From contig NZ_FNOE01000012.1 in NCBI RefSeq assembly GCF_900106555.1, positions 17,411 through 81,410 of the forward strand: a stretch of DNA of 64,000 bases, read 5' to 3'. Source of the DNA: Nitrosomonas oligotropha. GTDB lineage: Bacteria > Pseudomonadota > Gammaproteobacteria > Burkholderiales > Nitrosomonadaceae. Position numbers and translations under genes: made by a program. Under the pieces are notes generated by a model. It was not told where the DNA came from. It saw only the letters and a list, made by a program, of their open reading frames with translations, and ran no database searches. This document shows, piece by piece, positions 54,763-64,000 of the stretch (position 1 is the stretch's first letter; every line of letters starts with the position of its first letter).

Positions 54763-56040
54763 TCAGACCATACATTGCTTATGTTCTATATGGTAAACAA
54801 ACTCGCTTCGAAAATGTTGAATCATCGCACGCACAGGCATCGCGGCCGCATCGCCTAAAGCGCAAATCGTCCGGCCTTGTATATTGTCTGCGATGTTGTC
54901 CAGTAATTCCAAATCTTCCAACCGGCCTTTACCATGCTCAATACGGTTGACAATGCGATAAAGCCATCCTGTTCCTTCACGACATGGCGTACATTGCCCA
55001 CAGGATTCTTCAAAATAAAAATAAGACAACCGCTCCAGTGCTCTGACCATGCATGTCGTATCATCCATGATGATAACAGCACCCGAGCCTAACATAGAAC
55101 CGGCTTTGGCGATCGAATCATAATCCATATCCGTTTGCATCATAATGTCACCAGGCAATACTGGCATGGACGATCCGCCTGGAATACAGGCTTTTAACTT
55201 CCGTCCACCACGCATACCGCCAGCGAGTTCCAGTAATTCTGTAAACGGAGTTCCAAGCGGTATTTCATAGTTACCAGGTTTATTCACATGTCCCGATACT
55301 GAAAAAATTTTAGTCCCGCCGTTATTTGGCTTTCCAAGCTGAAGATATTTTTCTCCACCATTCCGAACAATCCAAGGAACCGAAGCAAAAGTTTCAGTAT
55401 TATTAATCGTAGTCGGCTTGCCATACAGACCAAAATTCGCCGGGAACGGCGGTTTAAAACGCGGTTGCCCTTTCTTACCTTCTATGGATTCCAATAGTGC
55501 AGTTTCTTCACCACAAATATAAGCACCGTAACCATGATGATTATGCAATTGAAAACTGAACGAGGAGCCTAATATATTATTTCCCAAATAGCCTGCTGCT
55601 CGCGCTTCTTCAACAGCATCTTCCATACGTTCATAGGTTTCCCATATTTCGCCATGAATATAGTTATACCCTGCTTTTACACCCATGGCATACGCCGCTA
55701 TTATCATTCCTTCGATTAGCAGATGAGGATTAAATCGCATTATATCGCGATCCTTGAAGGTGCCTGGCTCTCCCTCGTCGGAATTACATACGATATATTT
55801 ATCGCCTTCATACCCTTTCGGCATGAAACTCCACTTTAATCCGGTTGGAAAGCCAGCTCCGCCTCGCCCACGAAGGGCTGATTTCTTAACTTCTTCAATC
55901 ACTTCCTCAGGGGAAATTTTTTTCGCCAGTATTTTTCTGAGTGCTGCATACCCTTCGCGCTTTTCATAGCTTTTAAGCCGCCAATTTTCAGGATCTGAAG
56001 GATTCACTCCGTTCATTAATGTTTGCGGAAACTGATTCAT
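54763..56040 (-). CDS. nuoF: NADH-quinone oxidoreductase subunit F
   Basis: A 425-residue flavoprotein subunit that oxidises NADH. NADH-binding [17 protein letters not shown] is near residue 60, FMN region [18 protein letters not shown] near 180, and the N3 [4Fe-4S] cysteines in [15 protein letters not shown] near 350 with a further Cys in [12 protein letters not shown]. Start overlaps the nuoE stop (ATGA). Confidence 0.98.
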   Translation of the reverse strand: MNQFPQTLMNGVNPSDPENWRLKSYEKREGYAALRKILAKKISPEEVIEEVKKSALRGRGGAGFPTGLKWSFMPKGYEGDKYIVCNSDEGEPGTFKDRDIMRFNPHLLIEGMIIAAYAMGVKAGYNYIHGEIWETYERMEDAVEEARAAGYLGNNILGSSFSFQLHNHHGYGAYICGEETALLESIEGKKGQPRFKPPFPANFGLYGKPTTINNTETFASVPWIVRNGGEKYLQLGKPNNGGTKIFSVSGHVNKPGNYEIPLGTPFTELLELAGGMRGGRKLKACIPGGSSMPVLPGDIMMQTDMDYDSIAKAGSMLGSGAVIIMDDTTCMVRALERLSYFYFEESCGQCTPCREGTGWLYRIVNRIEHGKGRLEDLELLDNIADNIQGRTICALGDAAAMPVRAMIQHFRSEFVYHIEHKQCMV

Positions 56041-56513
56041 TTGTCCAGTTCCTTCAGCAATTTATCGATCATCTCATTGGACATAAAACTGCACATGCGT
56101 TTGTTATTAACCAGTAATACCGGCGCATCGCCACAGGCGCCAAAGCACTCGCCTTCTTTAAGGGTGAATTTTCCATCCGGCGTTGTTTGATTAAAACCAA
56201 TGCCTAATTTTTGCTTCAAATATGCTGCCGTATCATTACTACCCGACAAAGCACAAGGCAGATTAGTACACACCGTAATTTTATATGCGCCAACGGGCTC
56301 CAGGTTATACATATTGTAAAACGTGGCCACTTCATAAACTGCGATGGGCGGCATATCTAAATACTCAGCGACGAAATTCATAGTTTCGTTTGCAAGCCAA
56401 CCTTTTTCTTCTTGTGCGATTGCAAGTGCTGACATGACGGCAGATTGTTTCTGATCAAGCGGGTATTTCGCGATTTCTCGATCAATTCTCTTAAGGGATT
56501 CAGTGCTTAACAT
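56037..56513 (-). CDS. nuoE: NADH-quinone oxidoreductase subunit E
   Basis: A 158-residue thioredoxin-fold subunit holding the N1a [2Fe-2S] cluster. The four cysteines are in [11 protein letters not shown] and [12 protein letters not shown]. Its stop overlaps the nuoF start; it starts two bases after the nuoD stop. Works with NuoF in the NADH dehydrogenase module. Confidence 0.97.
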   Translation of the reverse strand: MLSTESLKRIDREIAKYPLDQKQSAVMSALAIAQEEKGWLANETMNFVAEYLDMPPIAVYEVATFYNMYNLEPVGAYKITVCTNLPCALSGSNDTAAYLKQKLGIGFNQTTPDGKFTLKEGECFGACGDAPVLLVNNKRMCSFMSNEMIDKLLKELDK

Positions 56514-56515
56514 CG

Positions 56516-57769
56516 TTATCTATCTATCTCACCAAATACTATGTCTTGCGTACCAATGATAGCGACCACATCAGAAATCATATGACCTCTCGACATTTCA
56601 TCTAAAGCAGCCAGATGCGCAAATCCAGGTGCACGTATTTTCAAACGGTAGGGCTTATTTGCGCCATTTGATACTAAATAAATACCAAATTCACCCTTAG
56701 GGTGTTCAACCGCTACATAGGCTTCACCCGGAGGCACATGAAATCCTTCTGTAAATAATTTGAAATGATGAATCATTTCTTCCATATTTTGTTTCATGTC
56801 GACACGCGAAGGTGGCGCAACTTTATGATTATCAGTAATCACCGGCCCTGGATTTTTACGTAGCCAATCAACACATTGTTTAATGATGCGATTGGATTGG
56901 CGGAACTCTTCCATCCGCACCAAATAGCGATCATAACAATCGCCATTTACCCCGACAGGTATATCGAAATCAAGGCGGTCGTAAACCTCATAAGGTTGTT
57001 TCTTTCTTAAATCCCATTCGACCCCCGAGCCGCGTAGCATAGGACCGGTAAAACCCAATGCTTTGGCACGTTCAGGAGAGACAATACCAATATCAACCAA
57101 GCGCTGCTTCCAGATTCTATTATCTGTCAGCAATGTTTCGTATTCATCAACATAGGTTGGAAAACGATTGGTAAAATCTTCGATAAAATCTAACAGCGTG
57201 CCTTCTCTATTTGCATTCCGTATGCGCGTCTCTTTTTCACTATGAATTTTAGAGGATTGATACTTAGGCATAGTATCCGGCAGATCACGGTAGACACCAC
57301 CGGGCCGATAATAGGCAGCATGCAGTCTGGCGCCGGATACTGCTTCGTAACAATCCATCAGATCTTCTCTCTCACGGAATGCATACAAAAACATTGTCAT
57401 CGCACCAACATCCAATGCATGCGCACCAATCCATAACAGATGATTCAGTATACGGGTAATTTCATCGAACATAACCCGGATATACTGTGCCCTGATTGGC
57501 ACTTCAATTTGCAGCAGCTTTTCGATCGCCATGACATACGCATGTTCATTGACCATCATCGAAACATAGTCGAGCCGATCCATATACGGTACGGATTGGA
57601 GATATGTTTTATTTTCTGCTAATTTCTCAGTAGCACGATGCAATAACCCAATATGCGGATCAGCGCGTTTTACAACTTCTCCATCTAATTCCAGTACAAG
57701 CCTCAACACGCCGTGAGCTGCCGGGTGTTGCGGTCCAAAATTCATGGTGTAATTACGTATTTCGGCCAT
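56516..57769 (-). CDS. nuoD: NADH-quinone oxidoreductase subunit D
   Basis: A 417-residue hydrogenase-like subunit lining the quinone site. Begins [26 protein letters not shown], then [33 protein letters not shown], and near the C-terminus [22 protein letters not shown] ending. The quinone-site His and Tyr regions are intact. It is a separate gene from nuoC. The N-terminal arginine-containing region is the type of site methylated by NDUFAF7 in mitochondria. Confidence 0.98.
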   Translation of the reverse strand: MAEIRNYTMNFGPQHPAAHGVLRLVLELDGEVVKRADPHIGLLHRATEKLAENKTYLQSVPYMDRLDYVSMMVNEHAYVMAIEKLLQIEVPIRAQYIRVMFDEITRILNHLLWIGAHALDVGAMTMFLYAFREREDLMDCYEAVSGARLHAAYYRPGGVYRDLPDTMPKYQSSKIHSEKETRIRNANREGTLLDFIEDFTNRFPTYVDEYETLLTDNRIWKQRLVDIGIVSPERAKALGFTGPMLRGSGVEWDLRKKQPYEVYDRLDFDIPVGVNGDCYDRYLVRMEEFRQSNRIIKQCVDWLRKNPGPVITDNHKVAPPSRVDMKQNMEEMIHHFKLFTEGFHVPPGEAYVAVEHPKGEFGIYLVSNGANKPYRLKIRAPGFAHLAALDEMSRGHMISDVVAIIGTQDIVFGEIDR

Positions 57770-57821
57770 AAGTTACTTCATAAAATTCTTATAAAATACA
57801 ATGCAAGAAACTCAATAATCG

Positions 57822-58442
57822 TTATGATTCACAGTCGCCATAATGTTCTTCACGAATTACAAGCGGTGTGATTTCTCGCGGTTCGATAGTAACAGGTTGG
57901 TAAACGACGCGCTTCTGTTCTGCATCATAGCGCATTTCAACATGACCAGTGACTGGAAAATCTTTGCGAAACGGATTGCCTATAAAACCATAGTCTGTCA
58001 ATATGCGACGCAAATCTGGATGACCCGTAAAAACTATCCCATAGAGATCAAACGCCTCGCGTTCAAACCAATTAGCAGTTGGCCAAATTTCAGTCACTGA
58101 ATCCACACTCGGAAATTCATTATTTTCTGCTAAAACCCGAATGCGTAACCGATAGTTCTTTTCTACTGAGAGTATATGATAAATCACAGCAAACCGCTTA
58201 TTGCGCAGACCATGTCTTGCTGACAATTCATCACCATAAGCTGAGTAATCAATGCCACACAGGTCAATCAGCGTATCAAATCTTAACTGAGAGTTATCTC
58301 GTAAATTTGTACACGCAGTGATGATATCTTCCGCACGTACTACGATCGTTACTTCACCGAAATGTGTTTGCAAACCCACCAACTTATCGCCCAGCACATC
58401 CTTCAATGCTGCCGCAAGATTCTCCAATTGAGTAGTAGACAT
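57822..58442 (-). CDS. nuoC: NADH-quinone oxidoreductase subunit C
   Basis: A 206-residue 30-kDa subunit. Signatures: [68 protein letters not shown] and HPFRKDFP-type ([18 protein letters not shown]). The ATG at 58442 comes five bases after the nuoB stop; a TTG at 58457 would overlap nuoB. It contacts NuoD and NuoI. Confidence 0.97.
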   Translation of the reverse strand: MSTTQLENLAAALKDVLGDKLVGLQTHFGEVTIVVRAEDIITACTNLRDNSQLRFDTLIDLCGIDYSAYGDELSARHGLRNKRFAVIYHILSVEKNYRLRIRVLAENNEFPSVDSVTEIWPTANWFEREAFDLYGIVFTGHPDLRRILTDYGFIGNPFRKDFPVTGHVEMRYDAEQKRVVYQPVTIEPREITPLVIREEHYGDCES

Positions 58443-58446
58443 AGCG

Positions 58447-58923
58447 TTAGCGTGCAATAGTATTGGTACGGTTTATTTTATTTTGTAGCTGAATAATGCC
58501 ATACAGCAAAGCTTCAGCTGTCGGTGGACAACCAGGCACATAAATATCAACAGGCACGATACGGTCACATCCACGAACTACCGAATATGAATAATGATAA
58601 TATCCGCCTCCGTTTGCACAAGACCCCATGGATATCACCCATCGTGGCTCTGCCATTTGATCGTAAACCTTGCGTAAAGCGGGCGCCATCTTATTGCAGA
58701 GCGTACCGGCAACAATCATCACATCCGATTGACGAGGACTTGGTCTGAAAACAATACCAAAACGATCAAGATCATAGCGTGACGCACCGGTCTCCATCAT
58801 TTCAACCGCACAGCAAGCCAAGCCAAATGTCATTGGCCACATCGAACCCGTCCGCCCCCAGTTTATGATTGAATCCAAACTGGTTGTAACAAATCCTTTC
58901 TCAAGTGTTCCTTCAATACTCAT
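58447..58923 (-). CDS. nuoB: NADH-quinone oxidoreductase subunit B
   Basis: A 158-residue subunit that binds cluster N2, the last electron carrier before quinone. Cysteine motifs: [11 protein letters not shown] (tandem Cys), [13 protein letters not shown], and [14 protein letters not shown]. Starts four bases after the nuoA stop. Fully canonical. Confidence 0.98.
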   Translation of the reverse strand: MSIEGTLEKGFVTTSLDSIINWGRTGSMWPMTFGLACCAVEMMETGASRYDLDRFGIVFRPSPRQSDVMIVAGTLCNKMAPALRKVYDQMAEPRWVISMGSCANGGGYYHYSYSVVRGCDRIVPVDIYVPGCPPTAEALLYGIIQLQNKINRTNTIAR

Positions 58924-58927
58924 AACA

Positions 58928-59284
58928 TCAATCCCACTCTAATGCACCTTTCATCCATTCGTAAATGAAACCTACGACCAAGATACCTAGGAATATCATC
59001 ATTGCAACAAATCCAAATAAGCCTATTTCGTCAAGCACAATCGCCCAAGGAAACAAGAAAGCAATTTCCAGATCAAACAAAATGAATAAAATCGCAACCA
59101 AGTAGTAGCGTACGTCAAATTTCATACGGGCATCTTCAAAAGCTTCAAATCCGCACTCATAGGGAGAAAGTTTCTCACTATCCGGACGATTGGGCGCCAA
59201 TAACCATCCGCATAGCATCGGAACGACACCTACCAGGAATCCAACAATTAAAAACAACAAGATCGGAAAATAATTTTCAAGCAT
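58928..59284 (-). CDS. nuoA: NADH-quinone oxidoreductase subunit A
   Basis: A 118-residue, three-helix subunit and first gene of the operon. Seen: [36 protein letters not shown], the signature of NuoA with the acidic residues of the quinone-linked loop. The ATG at 59284 is favoured over a TTG at 59299. The tRNA-Leu gene lies 80 bp upstream; a promoter for nuo probably lies in that AT-rich gap. Confidence 0.97.
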   Translation of the reverse strand: MLENYFPILLFLIVGFLVGVVPMLCGWLLAPNRPDSEKLSPYECGFEAFEDARMKFDVRYYLVAILFILFDLEIAFLFPWAIVLDEIGLFGFVAMMIFLGILVVGFIYEWMKGALEWD

Positions 59285-59364
59285 TTTTAAATAATTCAAT
59301 CATTCCAATTAATAGAATTTAAATCATGAATAAGAATAAAGTTCTCAAGAATATCATCTTAGTG

Positions 59365-59449
59365 TGGTGCCGACGGCGAGACTCGAACTCGCACAGCTTA
59401 CGCCACCGCCCCCTCAAGACGGCGTGTCTACCAATTCCACCACGTCGGC
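59365..59449 (-). tRNA. tRNA-Leu (anticodon GAG)
   Basis: An 85-base tRNA on the minus strand. Acceptor stem GCCGACG pairs with CGTCGGC, and the CCA end is encoded (59365-59367). The D-arm GGTGGAATTGGTAGACAC, anticodon stem CCGTC/GGCGG with loop TTGAGGG (anticodon GAG), a long variable arm typical of leucine tRNAs, and the T-loop GTTCGAGTC are present. It reads CUC and CUU codons. It sits between secG and nuoA, as in many proteobacteria. Confidence 0.97.
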
Positions 59450-59508
59450 AGCAAAGCAATTTTCATATTATGATCAACAGGCTGCCTTACAAAAAAACTC
59501 CGTAAAAA

Positions 59509-59895
59509 CTATTCTGGTATCTGATTTACTTTTGAGCCACTCTCTGCTTCAGGCCCATTTTGATCGTGATCTGGAATTGACTTTTTCTCTGCTCCTACCT
59601 CAGATGCATTTTCAGATTCTTCGGCCTGATCCATTAAACTCATCACACTCGTTGAGCTCTCAGTTTGATTTACTGACAGATAGGTTAAACTCATGCTCGT
59701 AGCAAAAAACATTGCCGCGACAAAACCAGTAGCGCGGCTCAGAAATGAGGCAGACCCGCTTGCACCGAACAAACTGCCTGCAGAACCGCTACCAAATGCC
59801 GCCCCCATATCTGCACCTTTACCATGTTGCAATAATACCAAAACCACAAGTACAATCGCCAGCAAAACATGCGCTGCCCAAACTATAATTTCCAA
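59509..59895 (-). CDS. secG: Preprotein translocase subunit SecG
   Basis: A 128-residue SecG. Two helices (AAHVLLAIVLVVLVLLQHG and ATGFVAAMFFATSMSLTYL) flank the conserved GKGADMGAAFGSGSAGSLFGASGSASFLSRAT. The C-terminal tail is acidic and Ser/Asn/Glu-rich. SecG assists SecYE in protein export. Located between tpiA and tRNA-Leu, 20 bp after tpiA. Confidence 0.97.
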   Translation of the reverse strand: MEIIVWAAHVLLAIVLVVLVLLQHGKGADMGAAFGSGSAGSLFGASGSASFLSRATGFVAAMFFATSMSLTYLSVNQTESSTSVMSLMDQAEESENASEVGAEKKSIPDHDQNGPEAESGSKVNQIPE

Positions 59896-59915
59896 TGTGT
59901 ACTACTCCCTAAAAA

Positions 59916-60671
59916 TTAGTGATGCAAAGCGCGGCAAATCGCTATAAATTCACTTGCAATAAGTGAAGCTCCACCTATCAAACCACCGTCTATATCCGGC
60001 ATCGCGAATAATTCAGGTGCATTATTAGCTTTCACACTGCCGCCATAAAGTATGGCTAATTCCCGGGCGATGCTCGCATTCTCATTAGCAATGCCGGTTC
60101 TAATAAACGAGTGAACATCTTGCGCTTGTTGAGGAGATGCCGTCTTACCTGTGCCTATAGCCCATATTGGCTCATATGCAACGACCGCTTGACTCAGTGA
60201 GTCTATGCCTGCCAATCGGATAACTGCCGTAAGCTGATCTTCAATTACTCGCTCGGTAGTTCCAGCTTCGCGCTGCTCTAGTGTCTCACCCACACATAAA
60301 ATCGGTGTTATGCCTGCACGTTGTGCAGCTAAATACTTTTCTGCAACGATAGTGTTATTTTCGCCAAATAATGTTCTTCTTTCAGAGTGCCCAACAATGA
60401 CATACCGGCATTCAAAATCCTTTAGCATTGATGTTGAAACCTCTCCGGTATATGCACCCTTTTCGTACTGACTTACATTCTGAGCACCCCAAGCTATATT
60501 GGTACTCCGCAATGCATCTTGTACTGATGAAAGATAAGGATAAGGAACACAAACCGCCAGGCGAGCTTCTTTTAATCCATCCACTCCAGCCGCAACTTCA
60601 TCTAGCAACTGCTTGTTATCAACTAAACTGCCGTGCATTTTCCAGTTACCCGCAACCATCTTTTCGCGCAT
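59916..60671 (-). CDS. tpiA: Triosephosphate isomerase
   Basis: A 251-residue (beta/alpha)8 enzyme interconverting dihydroxyacetone phosphate and glyceraldehyde 3-phosphate. Catalytic residues: Lys in VAGNWKMHG, His in VIVGHSERR, and Glu in VAYEPIWAIGTGKTASPQQAQ. The ILYGGSVKANNA and GGLIGGASL phosphate loops follow. I chose ATG 60671 (product begins MREKMVAGNWK); a GTG at 60680 is possible. A sigma-70 promoter is visible upstream. Confidence 0.97.
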   Translation of the reverse strand: MREKMVAGNWKMHGSLVDNKQLLDEVAAGVDGLKEARLAVCVPYPYLSSVQDALRSTNIAWGAQNVSQYEKGAYTGEVSTSMLKDFECRYVIVGHSERRTLFGENNTIVAEKYLAAQRAGITPILCVGETLEQREAGTTERVIEDQLTAVIRLAGIDSLSQAVVAYEPIWAIGTGKTASPQQAQDVHSFIRTGIANENASIARELAILYGGSVKANNAPELFAMPDIDGGLIGGASLIASEFIAICRALHH

Positions 60672-60706
60672 TTTTACCACTTACCTCTGCTTCCTAAAAG
60701 GGGGGA

Positions 60707-60735
60707 ATGCTACATTTGATTCTTTACTAAGTCAA
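60707..60735 (-). promoter_or_regulatory. Sigma-70 promoter of tpiA-secG
   Basis: On the minus strand TTGACT (60730-60735), a 17-base spacer, then TAGCAT (60707-60712). The -35 matches five of six and the -10 four of six consensus bases at ideal spacing. Transcription would begin about 30 bases before the tpiA ATG. Confidence 0.6.
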
Positions 60736-60903
60736 TTATGATTCCATAATCGTCGTCCGCTGATACAGACGGCAAAGAATTGCTTGCATATCCTTATTAT
60801 TAACTGTAGATACTAACAAAAACTATCTAACCGATATCATATCTACTTCATGCGTTCGCATGCATTCAAGATGTATATCGATTTTCAAACTTATAGACTA
60901 TAT

Positions 60904-61698
60904 TTAACCGAATCGTCCGGTAATATAATCTTCCGTCTGCTTATTCTTCGGTTTGATAAAAATGGTATCTGTCACATTAAATTCGATTAATTCCCCTAAG
61001 TACATATAGGCGGTGTAATCGGAAACTCTCGCAGCTTGTTGCATATTATGCGTAACGATCAGGATCGTTACCTTATTTTTTAAATCAGTTATTAATTCTT
61101 CGATACTAGCTGTCGCAATGGGATCAAGCGCGGAAGTCGGTTCATCAAACAGCAATATTTCCGGGTCCGTTGCCAAAGCCCTGGCGATACAAAGCCTTTG
61201 CTGTTGTCCTCCGGAAAGATTGAAGGCCAAGTGGTGTAATCGATCTTTTACTTCATCCCATAGCGCGGAATTGCGTAACGCCGCTTCGACTTTTTCATCC
61301 AAAATAGCACGTTGCTTAATCCCACGCACGCGAAGCCCATATGCAACATTTTCATAAATAGACTTGGGAAAAGGATTCGGTTTCTGAAAAACCATGCTTA
61401 TCCTCATTCGCACTTCAATTGGATCAACGTTTGAAGCCAAAATATTGACATCATCCGGGTGAAGAATAATTTCGCCTTCATAGCGATTACCGGGATATAG
61501 ATCATGCATTCGATTAAAACAGCGCAGAAATGTTGATTTCCCGCATCCGGATGGCCCTATTAAGGCAGTGATCCTCTTATCGTGCAAGACCATATCGATA
61601 TTCTTCAGCGCATTAAATCCCCCATAGTAAAAACTAAGGTTCTTAACTTCTGATTTATATTGGATCGTTTCTATTGGTTTTTCAGAATTGATTTGCAT
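60904..61698 (-). CDS. pstB: Phosphate ABC transporter ATP-binding protein
   Basis: A 264-residue ATPase. Walker A is [20 protein letters not shown], the PstB-specific form; signature [16 protein letters not shown]; Walker [17 protein letters not shown]; and [23 protein letters not shown]. It energises high-affinity phosphate uptake. ATG 61698 starts five bases after the pstA stop; a GTG at 61710 would overlap. No phoU follows in the window: the next gene on this strand is tpiA. Confidence 0.97.
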   Translation of the reverse strand: MQINSEKPIETIQYKSEVKNLSFYYGGFNALKNIDMVLHDKRITALIGPSGCGKSTFLRCFNRMHDLYPGNRYEGEIILHPDDVNILASNVDPIEVRMRISMVFQKPNPFPKSIYENVAYGLRVRGIKQRAILDEKVEAALRNSALWDEVKDRLHHLAFNLSGGQQQRLCIARALATDPEILLFDEPTSALDPIATASIEELITDLKNKVTILIVTHNMQQAARVSDYTAYMYLGELIEFNVTDTIFIKPKNKQTEDYITGRFG

Positions 61699-61703
61699 TG
61701 CTC

Positions 61704-62630
61704 TTACCACTTAATATTTTTTCGCATGCGATAACGCAAATAAATCGCCAGACCATTCATTGCTAGCGTCATAACTACCAATACCAGTCCAGCAGCAGCC
61801 GCATTTAATTGGAATGCCTCTTCCGGCCGTGACACCCAATTAAACATCTGTATCGGCATCACCGTAAAAGGCGCTGTCAACCATTCGATAGATAAATAAG
61901 GAAATTCACTTTTCACGGGTGAAGGCGGTAAGAATGCAATAAATGTTAACGCACCGATCGTTATAATCGGCGCAGTCTCGCCAATCGCTCGAGCCAGGCC
62001 GATAATAATACCCGTTAGAATCCCCGCAGACGAATACGGTAACAGATGATCAGAAACCGTTTGCCACTTAGTCGCACCAAGTGCATATGCGCCTTCCCTT
62101 ATTGATACTGGAATTGACCGTATTGCTTCGCGAGTTGCGACAATTACAACCGGCAAAATAAGCAACGCCAAAGCAAGTCCCGCAGCTAAAATGCTTTGCC
62201 CGAAACCCAATTGATAAACGAACAAACCTAATGCGAGCAAACCATAGATAATCGAGGGTACACCCGCCAAGTTAGTTACATTGATCTCTATGATTTCGGT
62301 TAATAAATTCTTCGGTGCATATTCTTCCAAATACACACCCGACCCAATTCCTAATGGTACCGCGGCAAATGCGGTTACAAGCATCACCAGGGTTGTTCCA
62401 ACCCAAGCCGATAAAATTCCTGCTGATTCAGGCCGACGCGAAGGAAAAGATGTAAAGAATTCCCACGACAGCCGTGGCATCCCATCTATCAGCATATGAG
62501 CAAACAAAGCCATAAAGGTTAATACCGCAATCATGAGGGCAACAATTCCGGTAATCATAAAAATCAGATCCCATTTCTTATGTAATCCGATAATCTTTCT
62601 GATTTCTTCTAGATTATTAACACTCTTCAT
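61704..62630 (-). CDS. pstA: Phosphate ABC transporter permease PstA
   Basis: A 308-residue permease with six helices. Seen: [15 protein letters not shown] near residue 92, the [22 protein letters not shown] segment, and the EAA-type loop [51 protein letters not shown]. Forms the channel with PstC. 48 bp after pstC. Confidence 0.96.
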   Translation of the reverse strand: MKSVNNLEEIRKIIGLHKKWDLIFMITGIVALMIAVLTFMALFAHMLIDGMPRLSWEFFTSFPSRRPESAGILSAWVGTTLVMLVTAFAAVPLGIGSGVYLEEYAPKNLLTEIIEINVTNLAGVPSIIYGLLALGLFVYQLGFGQSILAAGLALALLILPVVIVATREAIRSIPVSIREGAYALGATKWQTVSDHLLPYSSAGILTGIIIGLARAIGETAPIITIGALTFIAFLPPSPVKSEFPYLSIEWLTAPFTVMPIQMFNWVSRPEEAFQLNAAAAGLVLVVMTLAMNGLAIYLRYRMRKNIKW

Positions 62631-62677
62631 TACAAAAAACCATCCAAAATATTTTCACTTTTTGACCGTGTTAATTG

Positions 62678-63610
62678 TTAGTAAATTTCTCTATACCGTT
62701 TACGCAATACATGTCCAATGATATTAAACAGAAGCGTTATCAGCAATAAAGTTAATCCGGCAGCAAAAATTGTTTGATAGCCAATACTACCGTGAGGCAA
62801 ATCTCCCAAGCTGACTTGGACTATATATGCAGTAATGGTTGCAGCTGGTTCCATGGGATTCCAGGTTAGATTTGGCTGCATCCCAGCAGCAATTGCAACC
62901 ACCATTGTTTCTCCCACTGCACGTGATATGCCCAGAATATATGCAGCTGCTATCCCAGAAAAAGCAGCTGGCATTACAACTCGAATAGCCGTTTGAAAGC
63001 GTGTAGCGCCCATCGCATAAGAGCCTTCCCGAAGATTCATCGGAACCGCCCGCATGGCATCTTCAGTCATTGAACTCACGTAGGGGATAATCATTATTCC
63101 CATTACCAATCCGGCAGACAACAGATTAAAGCCAGGCAATTCAGGGAAAATAATTTGTAACAATGGCGTAACAAATAATAACGCAAAATAACCGTATACC
63201 ACTGTCGGCACGCCACCCAGCAACTCCAAGAAGGGTTTCGCCATTTCACGCACAGTAAATGGCGCAAATTCAGAAAGATAAATAGCGATAATTGTTCCGA
63301 GCGGAAGTGCAACCAGTAGAGCAATTAATGAGCTGACTATAGTGCCGGAAACCAGCGGCATTATTCCATAGTGAGCGTCATCGAATAATGGTGTCCATTG
63401 CGTATCGGTTACAAATTGCCAAATCGATACATGTTGAAAAAAAACCAATGATTCTTTTACCAGCATCACAATGATAGCGAGCATGATCGCTATCGAAAGT
63501 AGCGCCGACAAAAACAAGAAAGTCTCTATAAATCTTTCGTGCATATGTCGACGAAAGCTATATCCTAGTTTGCCAGCGTGAGTTATTTTAGTACGTGACT
63601 CTTCTGCCAA
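62678..63610 (-). CDS. pstC: Phosphate ABC transporter permease PstC
   Basis: A 310-residue permease with six helices. Family blocks: LPLGTIIAIYLSEFAP, KPFLELLGGVPTVVYGYFAL, MTEDAMRAVPMNLREGSYAMGATRFQTAIRVVMPAAFSGIAAAYILGISRAVGETMVV. The N-terminal cytoplasmic tail is basic. The start is TTG; no better start occurs before the first helix. pstS is not seen immediately upstream. Confidence 0.95.
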   Translation of the reverse strand: MAEESRTKITHAGKLGYSFRRHMHERFIETFLFLSALLSIAIMLAIIVMLVKESLVFFQHVSIWQFVTDTQWTPLFDDAHYGIMPLVSGTIVSSLIALLVALPLGTIIAIYLSEFAPFTVREMAKPFLELLGGVPTVVYGYFALLFVTPLLQIIFPELPGFNLLSAGLVMGIMIIPYVSSMTEDAMRAVPMNLREGSYAMGATRFQTAIRVVMPAAFSGIAAAYILGISRAVGETMVVAIAAGMQPNLTWNPMEPAATITAYIVQVSLGDLPHGSIGYQTIFAAGLTLLLITLLFNIIGHVLRKRYREIY

Positions 63611-63834
63611 AATTCAAGCCCTTCATAAGTTGAAGCATTATCGTAAAAGAAACGCTAATCTGCATAAAATCAATTTCACTTTGGCAATGATAATCTGGAT
63701 TAGTACTGTTTTATCGATGCACAGATATTTTATTACTGAAAGTAATTTTTATCTTGTGTGCTTTCAAAAACACAACCATCAATAAATTTTTCTTCTCGCT
63801 ATGCTTTCTTTTTTATTTCTTCTCTTAACACAAA
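63611..63834. other. Intergenic region upstream of pstC
   Basis: About 220 bp of AT-rich sequence with no gene. I looked for a CTGTCAT-type Pho box and saw none I would trust. It must hold the pst promoter, and it ends at the terminator of the upstream gene. Confidence 0.4.
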
Positions 63835-63868
63835 AAAATTCTGGAGATAGAAATATCTCCAGAATTTT
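63835..63868 (-). terminator. Intrinsic terminator of the right-edge gene
   Basis: Perfect 15-bp arms (63835-63849 and 63854-63868; AAAATTCTGGAGATA and complement) with loop GAAA. On the minus strand it is followed by a run of Ts (seven As on the plus strand at 63832-63838), 38 bp beyond the stop of the partial gene. Confidence 0.85.
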
Positions 63869-63906
63869 ATTTACACTACATTGAGAGATGAAATTCACAG
63901 AAGATA

Positions 63907-64000
63907 ATTACTCTTCATCCTCATCTTCATCATCACTCTGGGCTTCTGTGCTGCTAGATGTACCGCCAGCCGCTCCTTCACCCTCGTCTTCTTCCTCGTC
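63907..64000 (-). CDS. C-terminus of a protein with a highly acidic tail (partial)
   Basis: The last 30 codons of a gene that runs off the right edge. The tail is D-E-E-E-D-E-G-E-G-A-A-G-G-T-S-S-S-T-E-A-Q, then S-D-D-E-D-E-D-E-E before the stop: two acidic clusters joined by a Gly/Ser/Thr linker. Codons are in frame with no interruption and a strong terminator follows. Such tails bind basic partners or cations, but the protein cannot be identified from this fragment. Confidence 0.65.

Noticed and set aside
60800..60903. Imperfect hairpin downstream of pstB as a terminator
   Set aside because: Only short, interrupted stems around ATGCGTTCGCAT and no T-run; too weak to call.
63611..63834. Pho box upstream of pstC
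   Set aside because: No CTGTCAT-like direct repeats with 11-bp spacing were found on either strand by eye.
1..64000. CRISPR arrays, insertion sequences or prophage
   Set aside because: No regularly spaced direct repeats, transposase genes or phage structural genes were seen; the only tyrosine recombinase is the housekeeping XerD.

Overview
The window looks like chromosomal DNA of a betaproteobacterium close to Nitrosomonas. The signs are the hisBHAFIE-HIT-tatABC string, a complete 14-gene nuo operon preceded by tpiA-secG-tRNA-Leu, hopanoid genes (shc-hpnG), and abundant copper-handling genes. No amo or hao genes lie in the window, so the genus is an inference from gene content and protein style. 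Gene density is high, and there is no CRISPR array, rRNA or intact insertion sequence.

Layout. 1-4.3 kb: 3' end of an lpoA-like gene, yraN, a pteridine-reductase-like SDR divergent from a MidA-type methyltransferase, and an HDOD gene. 4.4-11.2 kb: hisC-B-H-A-F-I-E, a HIT hydrolase and tatABC. 11.3-16.7 kb: a secreted glycine-rich protein, a copper ATPase with a copper chaperone, and a PAS-GGDEF-EAL protein. 17-21.7 kb (minus): a 35-residue membrane protein missed by ordinary ORF cutoffs, then an exporter with a CrtC/AttH-like secreted protein (Att-like EFGH set). 21.8-25.9 kb: parvulin, a VapBC-type toxin-antitoxin pair, a GIY-YIG protein, an HAB-like membrane protein and an MsbA-like ABC exporter. 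25.9-26.7 kb: an HpnG paralog with a decayed piece of squalene-hopene cyclase just upstream. 27-32.9 kb (minus): a five-gene, probably metal-related operon whose first gene fuses an inner-membrane HupE/UreJ metal permease to an outer-membrane TonB-dependent receptor; a perfect 13-bp inverted repeat sits upstream. 33.1-37.7 kb: hpnG-shc, mlaA and an orphan exbB. 38-44.3 kb: xseA, DUF423, dsbB, xerD, ogt and htpG with a heat-shock promoter. 44.6-59.4 kb: nuoN to nuoA (minus), tRNA-Leu(GAG), secG and tpiA. 60.9-63.6 kb: pstBAC (minus). The right edge cuts a gene with a very acidic C-terminus.

The most unusual item is the HupE-TonB-receptor fusion. The junction helix looks like a signal peptide with a Val-Gln-Ala cleavage site, so one polypeptide may be split into an inner-membrane permease and an outer-membrane receptor. 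It is co-directional and tightly spaced with a thioredoxin-like protein, an Asp-box lipoprotein, CopC and another lipoprotein, which suggests a complete metal (copper or nickel/cobalt) uptake module. The second most informative item is the shc-hpnG duplication, in which only the hpnG-like half survived.
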